NCBI RefSeq assembly: GCF_002005105.1
Contig: NZ_MSCV01000005.1
Location: 148,302-212,301 of the forward strand
DNA length: 64,000 bases
Direction of reading: 5' to 3'
Origin: Methylocaldum sp. 14B
GTDB lineage: Bacteria > Pseudomonadota > Gammaproteobacteria > Methylococcales > Methylococcaceae
The notes below the pieces were generated by a model. That model was given only the letters and a program-made list of their open reading frames with translations. It did no database searches and was not told the origin of the DNA. Shown one piece after another: positions 27,352-34,906 of the stretch (position 1 is its first letter; each line of letters starts with the position of its first letter). A program made the translations under genes and the position numbers.

Positions 27352-28655
27352 CGTTCAGCTTGATCGCTTTAGTCTTGGCGCTCCTGTTGCAACTGACCGG
27401 ATGCGTGACGGACCGTGATTTTCCAAGCATCGGTCCCACGGCCGATCCATCGATTGAAGAGCGGCGCATCCTGGTGACTTTCACCGATTCGAGCATCGGA
27501 CGCAAGGTGCCGGACAATATTCTGGATCGTTATCGCGCACATGGCCGTTACATGAGTTCTGCCTGGAGCACCCGCGTCGCGGTAGATTTGGCGGAGCAGT
27601 ACGGGCTGAAGCTGATGGCGGAATGGCCTGTTACCATTTTGAGAGTAGTGTGCGTGGTGTACGAAATTCCTGTCGGTCAAATCCCCGCCGATACTATCAA
27701 GACCATCGCGCAGGATCGCCGGGTCGAATCCGTACAGATCATGCGGACCTTCCGGGCTTTAGTAAATAATGCGTCGGCTTCCTTCGGCAGTGATCCTTAT
27801 TTTCGACTGCAAAAAAACTTACAGCGCATGCACATCGAGGAAGCCCATCGTCTGACGACCGGACGGGGCGTTCGCATCGCGCTGGTCGATACCGGTGTGG
27901 ATGATACCCATCCCGACCTCAGGGGCCAAATCGCTGTCTCTAAAAATCTGGCATCATCGAATCACGATAAACCGACCGATGATATCCACGGGACGGCTGT
28001 CGCCGGCATAGTCGCCGCTCACCGTGGAAATGGAATTGGTATTGCGGGAGTTGCGCCCGATGCCAAAATCTACGCGCTTAAGGCGTGTTGGCCGGAGCGC
28101 TTCGGTTCCGTCGCTGCAGTGTGCAACAGCTTTACGCTCTTGGCGGCGCTCAATGAAGCCGTGCGTCTTGGCACCCATATCATCAATCTGAGCCTGACCG
28201 GGCCTGATGATCCGCTGGTCGGACGGCTTCTTCGGGCGGCGATCGATCAGGGTATCCTCGTGGTCGGCGCGGACGCCCGTGAAAACGGATCGATCGCGGG
28301 CTTTCCCGCCAATCAGACCGGAGTCATTGCGGTCCGAGCCGCCCAGGTGGATCGCAAGCCGGAAGCGGCCGCCAACGATGGGATCCATGCCCCCGGTACC
28401 GATATTCTTACGACACTGCCGCACGGGAGGTACGACTTCGTGTCCGGTAGTTCCTTCGCCGCTCCCCATGTCACGGGCCTGTTGGCCCTGATGCGGCAAC
28501 TCAAGCCCAGCTTGACCTCGCCTGAGGCTATAGAACTCCTACACGCGTCGGCGGCGACCTCCGCGCAAGCTCCGAATCCATTGGACCGGATCGTCGATGC
28601 TTGCCTTGCACTCGCGCGATTGCTCGGTATCCCTGATTGCGGAAAGCCTTCGTAG
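27348..28655 (+). CDS. Lipoprotein subtilisin-like serine protease (S8)
   Basis: 435 residues with lipobox LTGC at Cys19, so it is membrane-anchored in the envelope. A prodomain-like region (about 35-150) precedes the catalytic domain. The triad is Asp181 ('ALVDTGVDDTHPDL'), His214 ('DDIHGTAVAGIVAA') and Ser369 ('SGSSFAAPHVTGLLALM'). The usual GTS at the serine reads GSS. The segment that normally carries the oxyanion Asn reads 'VVGADAREN', so that residue may be Asp309. Coupled to the anti-sigma gene; it may regulate or process the exported peptides (inference). Confidence 0.88.
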   Translation: MTFSLIALVLALLLQLTGCVTDRDFPSIGPTADPSIEERRILVTFTDSSIGRKVPDNILDRYRAHGRYMSSAWSTRVAVDLAEQYGLKLMAEWPVTILRVVCVVYEIPVGQIPADTIKTIAQDRRVESVQIMRTFRALVNNASASFGSDPYFRLQKNLQRMHIEEAHRLTTGRGVRIALVDTGVDDTHPDLRGQIAVSKNLASSNHDKPTDDIHGTAVAGIVAAHRGNGIGIAGVAPDAKIYALKACWPERFGSVAAVCNSFTLLAALNEAVRLGTHIINLSLTGPDDPLVGRLLRAAIDQGILVVGADARENGSIAGFPANQTGVIAVRAAQVDRKPEAAANDGIHAPGTDILTTLPHGRYDFVSGSSFAAPHVTGLLALMRQLKPSLTSPEAIELLHASAATSAQAPNPLDRIVDACLALARLLGIPDCGKPS

Positions 28656-28726
28656 CCGATCTTCACGTTCCCGAACCGCCGCTTCATGACTAGGTGGAGA
28701 GCTTTCTATCGCGCGAGCAGCCGGCG

Positions 28727-29356
28727 TCATGACATATCCTCTTCGGAAGGATCCATGAGCTCCGGTGTCAGCTCGTTAAATAAGGTCTGAAGCCTCTTGC
28801 GTGCATGAAACATCCGTGTTTTCACCGTATTTTCCGGACAGTCGAGGATGGCTGCGATCTCCTGATAACGAAGTCCATGGCCAAAGGTCAACTCGATAAC
28901 GGCGCGTTGCTCCTGCGGGAGCGAGTCCAAAGCAACGGAGAGCAGATCCTCGCCTTCCACCTGCCGTGCCGGTGACGCTCTGTTATCCGCCAATTCCTCT
29001 CCGAACTCGTCAATAGGCACGGCATGGGCGGATCTGGCCTGCTTCGCCGAGGCCTTAAGCGCCTTTCGATAAGCAATACCGAAAATCCAAGTTGATACCT
29101 TACATGTGTAATCAAAGGTCTCGGGCTTTTCCCACACGACTAGCATCGTTTCATTGATCACATCCTCCACCATATCCGGCTGTCGCGTCGCCTGAAAAAT
29201 AAACCTGGACAAGCGATGATAGAAGGCCGAATACAACATCTCGAAAGCACTCACATCGCGCGCCTGGATACCGGTCATCAGTTCCCGATCCCGATGATCA
29301 TCGATGCATGAGGCGGTTTGTCTATCAGGCAGGATTAGCGTGGGATCGACGGTCAT
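28727..29356 (-). CDS. ECF RNA polymerase sigma factor
   Basis: 209 residues from ATG 29356 (a TTG two codons earlier is possible). Region 2 includes 'AFYHRLSRFIFQATRQPDMV' and 'WIFGIAYRKALKA'. Region 4 includes 'LDSLPQEQRAVIELTFGHGL', 'YQEIAAILDCPENTVKTRMF' and 'HARKRLQ'. It converges on the subtilase gene with a 71-base gap. Its upstream region carries the inverted duplicate of the block in front of the first peptide gene, suggesting self-activation and control of that gene. Confidence 0.9.
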   Translation of the reverse strand: MTVDPTLILPDRQTASCIDDHRDRELMTGIQARDVSAFEMLYSAFYHRLSRFIFQATRQPDMVEDVINETMLVVWEKPETFDYTCKVSTWIFGIAYRKALKASAKQARSAHAVPIDEFGEELADNRASPARQVEGEDLLSVALDSLPQEQRAVIELTFGHGLRYQEIAAILDCPENTVKTRMFHARKRLQTLFNELTPELMDPSEEDMS

Positions 29357-29417
29357 AGGCAATGAATCGGTACCATGGTTGGTTTTTCCGAAGCAGGAAT
29401 AATCCGAGTCTAATCTG

Positions 29418-29510
29418 TAGATTTCGGGAAATTCCGAAAAGGTTCACCGCCGTCAGGATTTTTTGCCGCGGGATGTCGCGGCGGTCTGAAAAGGGGGCCC
29501 CTGCCCAATA
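29418..29510 (-). promoter_or_regulatory. Inverted duplicate promoter region of the ECF sigma gene
   Basis: The reverse complement matches 23651-23740 nearly base for base, including GACGGCGGTGAACCTTTT. It then gives TCGGAATTTCCCGAAATCTA, reaching to about 60 bases before the sigma start. Spacing to the gene is almost the same in both copies (56 and 64 bases). Confidence 0.6.
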
Positions 29511-29618
29511 AGGAGCCGGTCGAACCCGATTTCTGGGTGACAACTCACTATCCTTGGGCGGACAGCCGCCTCATAGAAAAGATTCGGGCGCTGATACTAC
29601 AGCAGACTCTTTAGCGGG

Positions 29619-29698
29619 CTAGAGCATTTTCATACCGACTGTACGGGCACTCACGAGTAGGTCGGGAATCCTTTCCCGACGCCACGTCTCGGCCGCGC
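29619..29698 (+). mobile_element. One-ended MITE fragment E
   Basis: It starts CTAGAGCATTTTCATACCGA and continues through TAGGTCGGGAATCC and 'CCACGTCTCGGCCGCGCATC', then breaks straight into the selB relic. The opposite end is missing. Confidence 0.6.
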
Positions 29699-29699
29699 A

Positions 29700-30078
29700 T
29701 CTTCTATGGCGGCGGACCGCGCCCTTACTGCTGGAACAGCCTTTCCAGCCGCCGCGGGTGCGCGATATCGCCCGCGCCGAATCCCTGGACGAAACGGCGG
29801 TGCGGAAGCTTCTGATACAGGCGGCGCGTATGGGCCGGGTCTACCGCGTCGCCCACGATCACTACTTCGACCGGACGGCCGTCGCCGCGCTAGCCGACAT
29901 CGTCCGCGACCTCGCCCGGGAAGCGCCCGACGGCACGGTCACGGCCGCCCCGTTCCGCGACCGCATCGGCACCGGCCGCAAGCTGGCCATCCACATTCTG
30001 GAATACTTCGACCGCGTCGGCCTGACCCGCCGCCTGCGCGACACGCACCTGCTGCGCAACGACGGTCTGCAATTCTGA
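29700..30078 (+). pseudogene. selB: C-terminal remnant of selenocysteine elongation factor SelB
   Basis: The frame reads 'PRVRDIARAESLDETAVRKL', 'GRVYRVAHDHYFDR' and 'GTGRKLAIHILEYFDRVGLT' followed by 'RRLRDTHLLRND'. These match the final winged-helix domains of SelB that bind the SECIS hairpin. The GTPase half is absent and the left edge is the MITE fragment. With the formate dehydrogenase relic this suggests loss or relocation of a selenoprotein system. Confidence 0.75.
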
Positions 30079-30159
30079 CCACTTGGCCCTGCGCCAACGC
30101 TGAGCAGCCTGTTCCTGTTTCCACTGGGAAACAAAAGGGTCGGATACCCGTTAAGGAAG

Positions 30160-30300
30160 CTCTGAACAAGTGGATTCCGTTCACTGTTCGACAAGCCTGT
30201 CCTGAGCCCGTCGAAGGGCTCACCACGAACGGAATCAAGTCGTTACCGTTCGTCCTGAGCCTGTCGAAGGACTTAACCAGAGCTTCCTTAAACGGCAACA
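30160..30300. repeat. REP-like repeat, TTCGACAGGCTCAGG family
   Basis: Inverted arms 'CCTGTCCTGAGCCCGTCGAA' and 'GTCCTGAGCCTGTCGAAGGA' are flanked by 'AAGGAAGCTCTGAACAAGTG' and its reverse. Related copies lie at 38668-38785, 47675-47765 and 52665-52745. Confidence 0.75.
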
Positions 30301-30387
30301 CCCCTCACAGCTTGCCGAAGAGGGATTTTGCCAATGTCATGTCAGTGCTAAGTCCCTTATTCCATTCGGCATTAAATTGAACATTAC

Positions 30388-30465
30388 GTAGGGTGGGTTA
30401 GGCGCGTACCAGAAAACGTTTTCTGGCGGTCACTGGGCTATGAACGCGCCGTAACCCACCGATTC
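30388..30465. repeat. GTAGGGTGGGTTAGGCGCG palindromic repeat
   Basis: GTAGGGTGGGTTAGGCGCGT pairs with CGCGCCGTAACCCACC, and an inner AGAAAACGTTTTCT hairpin is present. It is related to the repeat at 620-722. Confidence 0.7.
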
Positions 30466-30623
30466 CGCGGCTATTGAAAGCGATTTGGAATGACCCCGAA
30501 CTTTCCGAAAAGAAGATCTGAAAAGCCTGTCCCCTGGGCAAAACACCATTCATCCCGGCCGAAAGTGCCGGTGCCGGGCACCCGGCGTAGGTCGGCGAAC
30601 CTTTGCCGACGAAAGTGTTGGTC

Positions 30624-31032
30624 CGTTATACCAGATGGGAAAAGTTCCAGTTCAATCCGTCCAAGGGACTGACCACACCTTGCCCACCCCGATTCAGCAC
30701 ATGGGTATAAATCATGATGGCGCTCACGTCCTTCAGTCCCGGTAAAGCGATGCCCAATGTCGCTCATAGAGAAATAAGAGAGCCGCCAAGGCTTGATTCT
30801 GCGTCGACGCCGACACATTGCCTTCCACCGCGAGATGCGTCAGAAACACTTCCACCTCGACGATGCCCGTGTCGCGGGAATAGTGTCTGCCGTTAAAGAG
30901 AATAAAGCGCCTGACCCATTGGACAGATTGCGTTTCCCTACTAATATCTTAATGCTTCGTCCTGCCGCGGGCGCGCACCTGATCCAGCAGTTTCGGGCCA
31001 CCGGCGGCAGGCGGTGTATTTGCTTTGGCCAT
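30624..31032 (-). pseudogene. intI: Decayed integron integrase
   Basis: Reading leftward from ATG 31032: 'PKLLDQVRARGRTKH', a stop codon, 'WVRRFILFNGRHYSRDTG', 'VEVFLTHLAVEGNVSASTQN' and 'QALAALLFLY', the N-terminal domain of integron integrases. After a large internal deletion with frame change come '[20 protein letters not shown]' and '[14 protein letters not shown]', the C-terminal tyrosine region (YTHVLNRG) and tail. It is oriented away from the cassettes, the classic integron arrangement. The catalytic Arg-His block is lost, so it cannot recombine. Confidence 0.88.
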
Positions 31033-31132
31033 AAGCCCCGTCTACATGAAGCTAGTGTATTAAATACAAATACTTAGAATAACAAATTCCGAGTTATTCA
31101 CCTCACTGCTCGGTGTTATACACCTGACGTAG
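31033..31132 (+). other. Probable attI region
   Basis: The 100-base gap between the intI start and the first cassette gene. A core GTTATAC at 31115-31121 resembles the recombination half-site that precedes cassettes. The assignment rests on position and this core only. Confidence 0.45.
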
Positions 31133-32059
31133 GTGTCTGATACAAAGTTAGCTGCCAAAAACATGCGCTCACCCATCTGTCTTCTTGAAGCCCAAATTGC
31201 AGGTGCTCCATTCAATGTGGCGCCGGAGAAAGCCAGCCTCTGTGCACAGCAACGTGACAATCACAAGATTGACTTTGTCATGGTAGATGAGCCCAAGTTC
31301 GGTGTCAGGGTCAGACTAGACGCGGATAGCCAAACACCTGAGATTGTGCTGCCCATAGCATCGCTGGAGTATTTATGGGCCTTTTCTCATTACTGCTGGG
31401 TTCTGACGCAAGAGTACGCAGCAGCACAACGCGCTGGTGCAAAGCAGTTTGACTGCGTTGGAAACGAAAGGCTTAGGGAGTCAACCCATATTCTCCAATG
31501 GGCCAAAGCCAACCTAGTCAACTCCGGCACAGCCCAATGGCCTGAGTTTGGTCCTCGCCCAAAGCAGGATTCTGACAGTTGTGACGACTCGCGGGTTGCG
31601 ACTGAGCTTTTCCTTTGCACAATCGCCTGGATCTTGCATCACGAAATCGCGCATGTTGTTCTGCAGCACCCAATGATCGACACTGCTTTCTCAGAGCAAG
31701 AGGAGCGAGAAGCAGATAGGTATGCAACTGATTGGCTATTGGATGGCCTGCCCCAAGACGACCCCAGGCTAAGGAAACGTGCGCTTGGCCTGACCGTCGC
31801 AGTACTCTGCTTACAGAGCTTAGAGGTCGACACTGTCTCGTGCTTACGAAATACACATCCAGCAGCCCACGACCGAATATTCAAGAACACAGCAATCTAC
31901 CAAGTTGGAAATGATGAAGTAGTAGAAGCTATGTGTACCGTCGTTCTCCAGTACCTGTTTCATGACACGGGAATTTCAGCAGATGTCGATGGAGCATCCT
32001 TTTCAGAAATTCTTGGTGAGTTGCTATACGACATATCGCGCGCCAAAAGCGGCAGCTAA
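31133..32059 (+). CDS. Cassette 1: Lit-like (peptidase U49) metalloprotease
   Basis: 308 residues from a GTG start; ATG at 31163 is an alternative. A zinc site HEIAH at 170-174 lies in 'LHHEIAHVVLQHP', and a downstream 'EREADRYATDWLLDG' (about 191-205) gives the third ligand. This spacing and the 'ATDW' motif resemble the Lit family, whose E. coli member cleaves EF-Tu and aborts phage infection. It is first in the cassette array, nearest any integron promoter. An attC follows and overlaps the stop. Function as abortive-infection protease is inference. Confidence 0.65.
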   Translation: MSDTKLAAKNMRSPICLLEAQIAGAPFNVAPEKASLCAQQRDNHKIDFVMVDEPKFGVRVRLDADSQTPEIVLPIASLEYLWAFSHYCWVLTQEYAAAQRAGAKQFDCVGNERLRESTHILQWAKANLVNSGTAQWPEFGPRPKQDSDSCDDSRVATELFLCTIAWILHHEIAHVVLQHPMIDTAFSEQEEREADRYATDWLLDGLPQDDPRLRKRALGLTVAVLCLQSLEVDTVSCLRNTHPAAHDRIFKNTAIYQVGNDEVVEAMCTVVLQYLFHDTGISADVDGASFSEILGELLYDISRAKSGS

Positions 32060-32112
32060 CAATTCATTCAAGCCGACGCCGCTTCGCGGCGCGGCTTAAT
32101 TCAGGCGTTAGC
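32055..32112 (+). other. attC site 1
   Basis: GCTAACAA...GCCGACGCCGCTTCGCGGCG...GCGTTAGC is a textbook attC: outer TAAC/GTTA sites, inner AAGCCG/CGGCTT arms and a GC-rich hairpin centre. Confidence 0.9.
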
Positions 32113-32122
32113 CGGGGAGAAC

Positions 32123-32950
32123 ATGAAGGACTGCTTCACCTCATTAGCCATTCGGATACTGATCGGTGTCGTTGCCATCGTGTTTGTCCTCGCAATGGCT
32201 GCCGCAGGTCTTGCGACCAAGGCTTTCTTAACAGGTGCGACACTGCCACCCAATGTAGGGGTAGCGCCGCTACTCACCGCGATCGTGGCGAGTTCCGGCG
32301 TTCTTGTTGCCTTGCTTGCATTCGCCCGAGATCGCGAAAAGCTGGCGCGGGAGCGAGAGGAGAATCGCTCGAAGATACTTCTAGAGCAGGCTAAGGCGGG
32401 TCTAGACGAGGTCATCGAGCTTCTTAAGGACCAGAACAACAACCGAGTAATCTGGGTCCGAGCAGCCCGCGTACTTTTGGAGGCAACTGCTCTTGGACGG
32501 GCAATCAAGGCACCGGAGTACGCCAAGGCCTACAGGCTCTACGAAGACAGAATCCGTAGCGAGCTCTACCGCGCCTTGACCGTCTACGACGAGGAAACGC
32601 AAGAGCGTAATCCCCTACCTCCTCAGTTCTTTTACGGAATCAAGGATTGGAGTAGGCAGATATCCCTTGATGATGCCGCGAGGGAAGTGTCTCCCGAGGT
32701 TCGCGTCAGCAGCGTGTCGATAGACAGCGTTGTGGCAGAACCATCCCTGAAGCCCCTTGCCGCCAAATCCGTAGTAGCGGTGTTCGAGTTCCTCGAATAC
32801 CCAAGCGACTATTCTGATCCTCTGCTGGAAGTGGAGGTGTGGCAAGGTGACTGGGACAGTTCATATGGTCCTAGCCAAGGTGCCCGGAGATATGTCGCAC
32901 ACGCACAGGCCACTACCGCTGTTGGCGGAAGAATTCACAAGAGAGCATAA
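32123..32950 (+). CDS. Cassette 2: two-helix membrane protein with coiled coil
   Basis: 275 residues. Two helices near the N-terminus ('ILIGVVAIVFVLAMAAAGLA' and 'LLTAIVASSGVLVALLAFA') are followed by a basic/acidic coiled coil ('DREKLAREREENRSKILLEQ') and a soluble C-terminal region. No family recognised. The topology resembles cassette 7 and many membrane-anchored defence or sensor proteins, but function is unknown. Confidence 0.75.
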   Translation: MKDCFTSLAIRILIGVVAIVFVLAMAAAGLATKAFLTGATLPPNVGVAPLLTAIVASSGVLVALLAFARDREKLAREREENRSKILLEQAKAGLDEVIELLKDQNNNRVIWVRAARVLLEATALGRAIKAPEYAKAYRLYEDRIRSELYRALTVYDEETQERNPLPPQFFYGIKDWSRQISLDDAAREVSPEVRVSSVSIDSVVAEPSLKPLAAKSVVAVFEFLEYPSDYSDPLLEVEVWQGDWDSSYGPSQGARRYVAHAQATTAVGGRIHKRA

Positions 32951-32952
32951 GC

Positions 32953-33013
32953 GGCTAACAAACGCGTGCAGCCGACGTGCGAGGACGCACGCGGCTGACG
33001 CGTAGCGTTGAGC
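32953..33013 (+). other. attC site 2
   Basis: GGCTAACAAACGCGTGCAGC...GACGTGCGAGGACGCACG...GCGTTGAGCC: paired outer half-sites, with a 3' core GTTGAGC matching GTTRRRY. Confidence 0.85.
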
Positions 33014-33346
33014 CAGAATAGAATCCGCGTTGGTAATTGAATATTAAGCCCGCTTGGTGGACAGCAATGGAAAATCACGATAATAAGCGAAGCACCTTTG
33101 CGAGGTGCATAACCTGGTTGATGCACACTCGCGACGGCGCTTCGCTAAGCCGGAGTTTTCATTACTATTCCCGGCGCCCTGTTATTCCACTTGCAAGCCT
33201 ATTCCCGCCCAACTTTTCGTTAAAGCACACGCGTTACCAGGCTCGCAATAAGCGCATGCGTAAATTTGATAATCGGCCTGAGTTTATATGTCCGTCTTAA
33301 CGCGGTGCTCAACTCATAAACGTTATGTTCAAAAGAAAGCCCGCAG
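33014..33346 (+). other. Cassette 3: no convincing gene
   Basis: A stretch between attC 2 and the channel gene. The only open frame (33037-33300, 87 codons) lacks a ribosome site and recognisable features. A right half-site-like AACGTTATG lies at 33319-33327, but the matching left half is not clear, so the third attC is unresolved. It could be a non-coding or decayed cassette. Confidence 0.4.
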
Positions 33347-34111
33347 ATGAGTGTAAAGAAGTCAGTACAGGAAACCATCCTGGCATTGCCAATAATATTT
33401 GGAATGTTTCATTTATTTATTTTTAGTGTATGGTTGTACTGGCCAATAGCACCAGAAATTCCTTTGGTCTTGTTAAGCTCCATACTCCTAGTATGCTACA
33501 AGCGGATGGAATGGTTCGTTCCGTTTCCATTGCACACCCGGAACAAAAAAGAACCCACGCTTACTCATAAGCTTATTGAGTTGCCGTTCTGGTATCTGGT
33601 GATGGCCCTTCTCTACGGGCATCTTCGGCAAAAATTCGACCTGTCGAGCCAACTCAACGAAAACATCACTGAAGTGATTCTGTGGGGGTATGGTGCGTTT
33701 TTCGTACTCACCGCAACCATTTCACCATTAAGCCATTACATACTAAATAATTTCTCAGGCTTTCTCTCAAGCATCAAAGAAATACCTCAGTTAGTTCAAC
33801 GGGTCTTAACAATTTTTGTCGTTTATATTGGGAGCGCAGCCATATTTGCTGCGCTATTTAGATATCAATCTGTATGGGTAGAGGGATCTTTCAGCAAGCC
33901 ACTCGAAACTTCTCTTGATTCTTTTTATTTTAGCGTCGTCACTATGACCACGCTTGGATATGGTGACATTTATCCAACCAATGATACAACCAAGATATTG
34001 GTGATTATTCAGGTGTTACTCGGGCTGATCCTGCTGGCGGTGATGGTTGGCACTGCAATTTCAGTAACTTTTCATGAGCTTGCTAACTCTGATGAAGAAC
34101 ATAACAAGTAG
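33347..34111 (+). CDS. Cassette 4: ion channel with K+ selectivity filter
   Basis: 254 residues with about six hydrophobic helices. The filter 'SVVTMTTLGYGDIYPTNDTT' contains TxGYGD, the K+ channel signature, between the last two helices ('IFVVYIGSAAIFAALF' and 'ILVIIQVLLGLILLAVMVG'). There is no cytoplasmic RCK domain. AT-rich relative to the flanking chromosome. A channel in an integron cassette might act as an effector in phage defence or osmotic adaptation; both are inference. Confidence 0.85.
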   Translation: MSVKKSVQETILALPIIFGMFHLFIFSVWLYWPIAPEIPLVLLSSILLVCYKRMEWFVPFPLHTRNKKEPTLTHKLIELPFWYLVMALLYGHLRQKFDLSSQLNENITEVILWGYGAFFVLTATISPLSHYILNNFSGFLSSIKEIPQLVQRVLTIFVVYIGSAAIFAALFRYQSVWVEGSFSKPLETSLDSFYFSVVTMTTLGYGDIYPTNDTTKILVIIQVLLGLILLAVMVGTAISVTFHELANSDEEHNK

Positions 34112-34212
34112 TTCCAGCGGACCCCAAACACTGCGCGGCTTTTTGCGCATGCCTTCGGCATTGTTGCGCAAACGCCGCTTCGCGTTTGGTTCCGCTGAAC
34201 AAGGGCGTTAGC
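34100..34212 (+). other. attC site 4 (long)
   Basis: CATAACAAG and AGCGGACC...GGTTCCGCTGAACAAGGGCGTTAG bracket an extended imperfect hairpin (GCGCGGCTTTTTGCGCATGC and its partner). The length, 113 bp, fits the long attC class. Confidence 0.85.
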
Positions 34213-34218
34213 GCGGAT

Positions 34219-34812
34219 ATGTCAGAGAAGACAACAGATCGTGTTATTGAGTTTGTAACCAAGTACGCTTGGGTCGTCTGCATTGCGATCACGTTTGTTC
34301 TCTTCGTCCCAAAAGACGCCGCGGATCAAATCGGTGTTTCTGAGGTTCGAAGCAAGTATCTCGGATACCTTTGGATCGGTCTCGTCGTAACAGGCCTGCT
34401 TTGGGTCGCGTCGGCATTCCGATATCTAGACACGAAAGCGGAAGGCTTTTTCGCGAGACGACGAGCAGCGCGAAAAGAACTAGACCGATTGATGCGACTT
34501 GAGCAAACGCTTGGGCTCCGAATAAGCAGCCTCAATGACGCCGAGATCATGTGGATCAAGTACTGCCTTTTCTACGAGCAGCAGACCTTGAGCGCAGAGC
34601 GTACAAGGCCCGTCGCTCAATCGCTCGTTCACAAGGGGATTTTGCAGGAAGGGTCAGGACACATTCTGGATCTGCCGTTTCACATACCAGATGACGTTTG
34701 GTTGTATCTTCTGCGGCACAAGGACGATCTTCTGCCCGAAAGCGAGAGAACCGATCCTCGTCTGGAGCGTGCTTTGCAAGAGTTTAAAAAGTCATTGCAC
34801 TGGCGTACATGA
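34219..34812 (+). CDS. Cassette 5: SieB-like superinfection exclusion protein
   Basis: 197 residues from ATG 34219, just after the attC core; an in-frame ATG at 34186 lies inside the attC. Two membrane helices ('YAWVVCIAITFVLFVP' and 'GYLWIGLVVTGLLWVASAFR') flank 'KDAADQIGVSEVRSKY', as in SieB-family proteins. A cytoplasmic part of about 130 residues follows. SieB of lambdoid phages blocks superinfecting phage. The match is by layout and short motifs, so moderate. Confidence 0.6.
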   Translation: MSEKTTDRVIEFVTKYAWVVCIAITFVLFVPKDAADQIGVSEVRSKYLGYLWIGLVVTGLLWVASAFRYLDTKAEGFFARRRAARKELDRLMRLEQTLGLRISSLNDAEIMWIKYCLFYEQQTLSAERTRPVAQSLVHKGILQEGSGHILDLPFHIPDDVWLYLLRHKDDLLPESERTDPRLERALQEFKKSLHWRT

Positions 34813-34821
34813 GCATCGGTA

Positions 34822-34888
34822 CGCTAACAAGCCGTTCAACCCGATCGCGCGCGAAAACCCGCGCTCCGGGTTAACGGCGGCGTTAATG
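34822..34888 (+). other. attC site 5
   Basis: CGCTAACAAGCCGTTCAACCCG...CGGGTTAACGGCGGCGTTAATG with paired AACCCG/CGGGTT arms. Confidence 0.85.
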
Positions 34889-34906
34889 TTCTTGCTGGGG
34901 TCATGA

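Noticed and set aside
30471..30818. 115-codon minus frame
   Set aside because: A shifted frame over the intI relic; the relic is read from segments in other frames.
33037..33300. 87-codon frame in cassette 3
   Set aside because: No ribosome site, odd composition and partial overlap with palindromic DNA; described as unresolved cassette instead.
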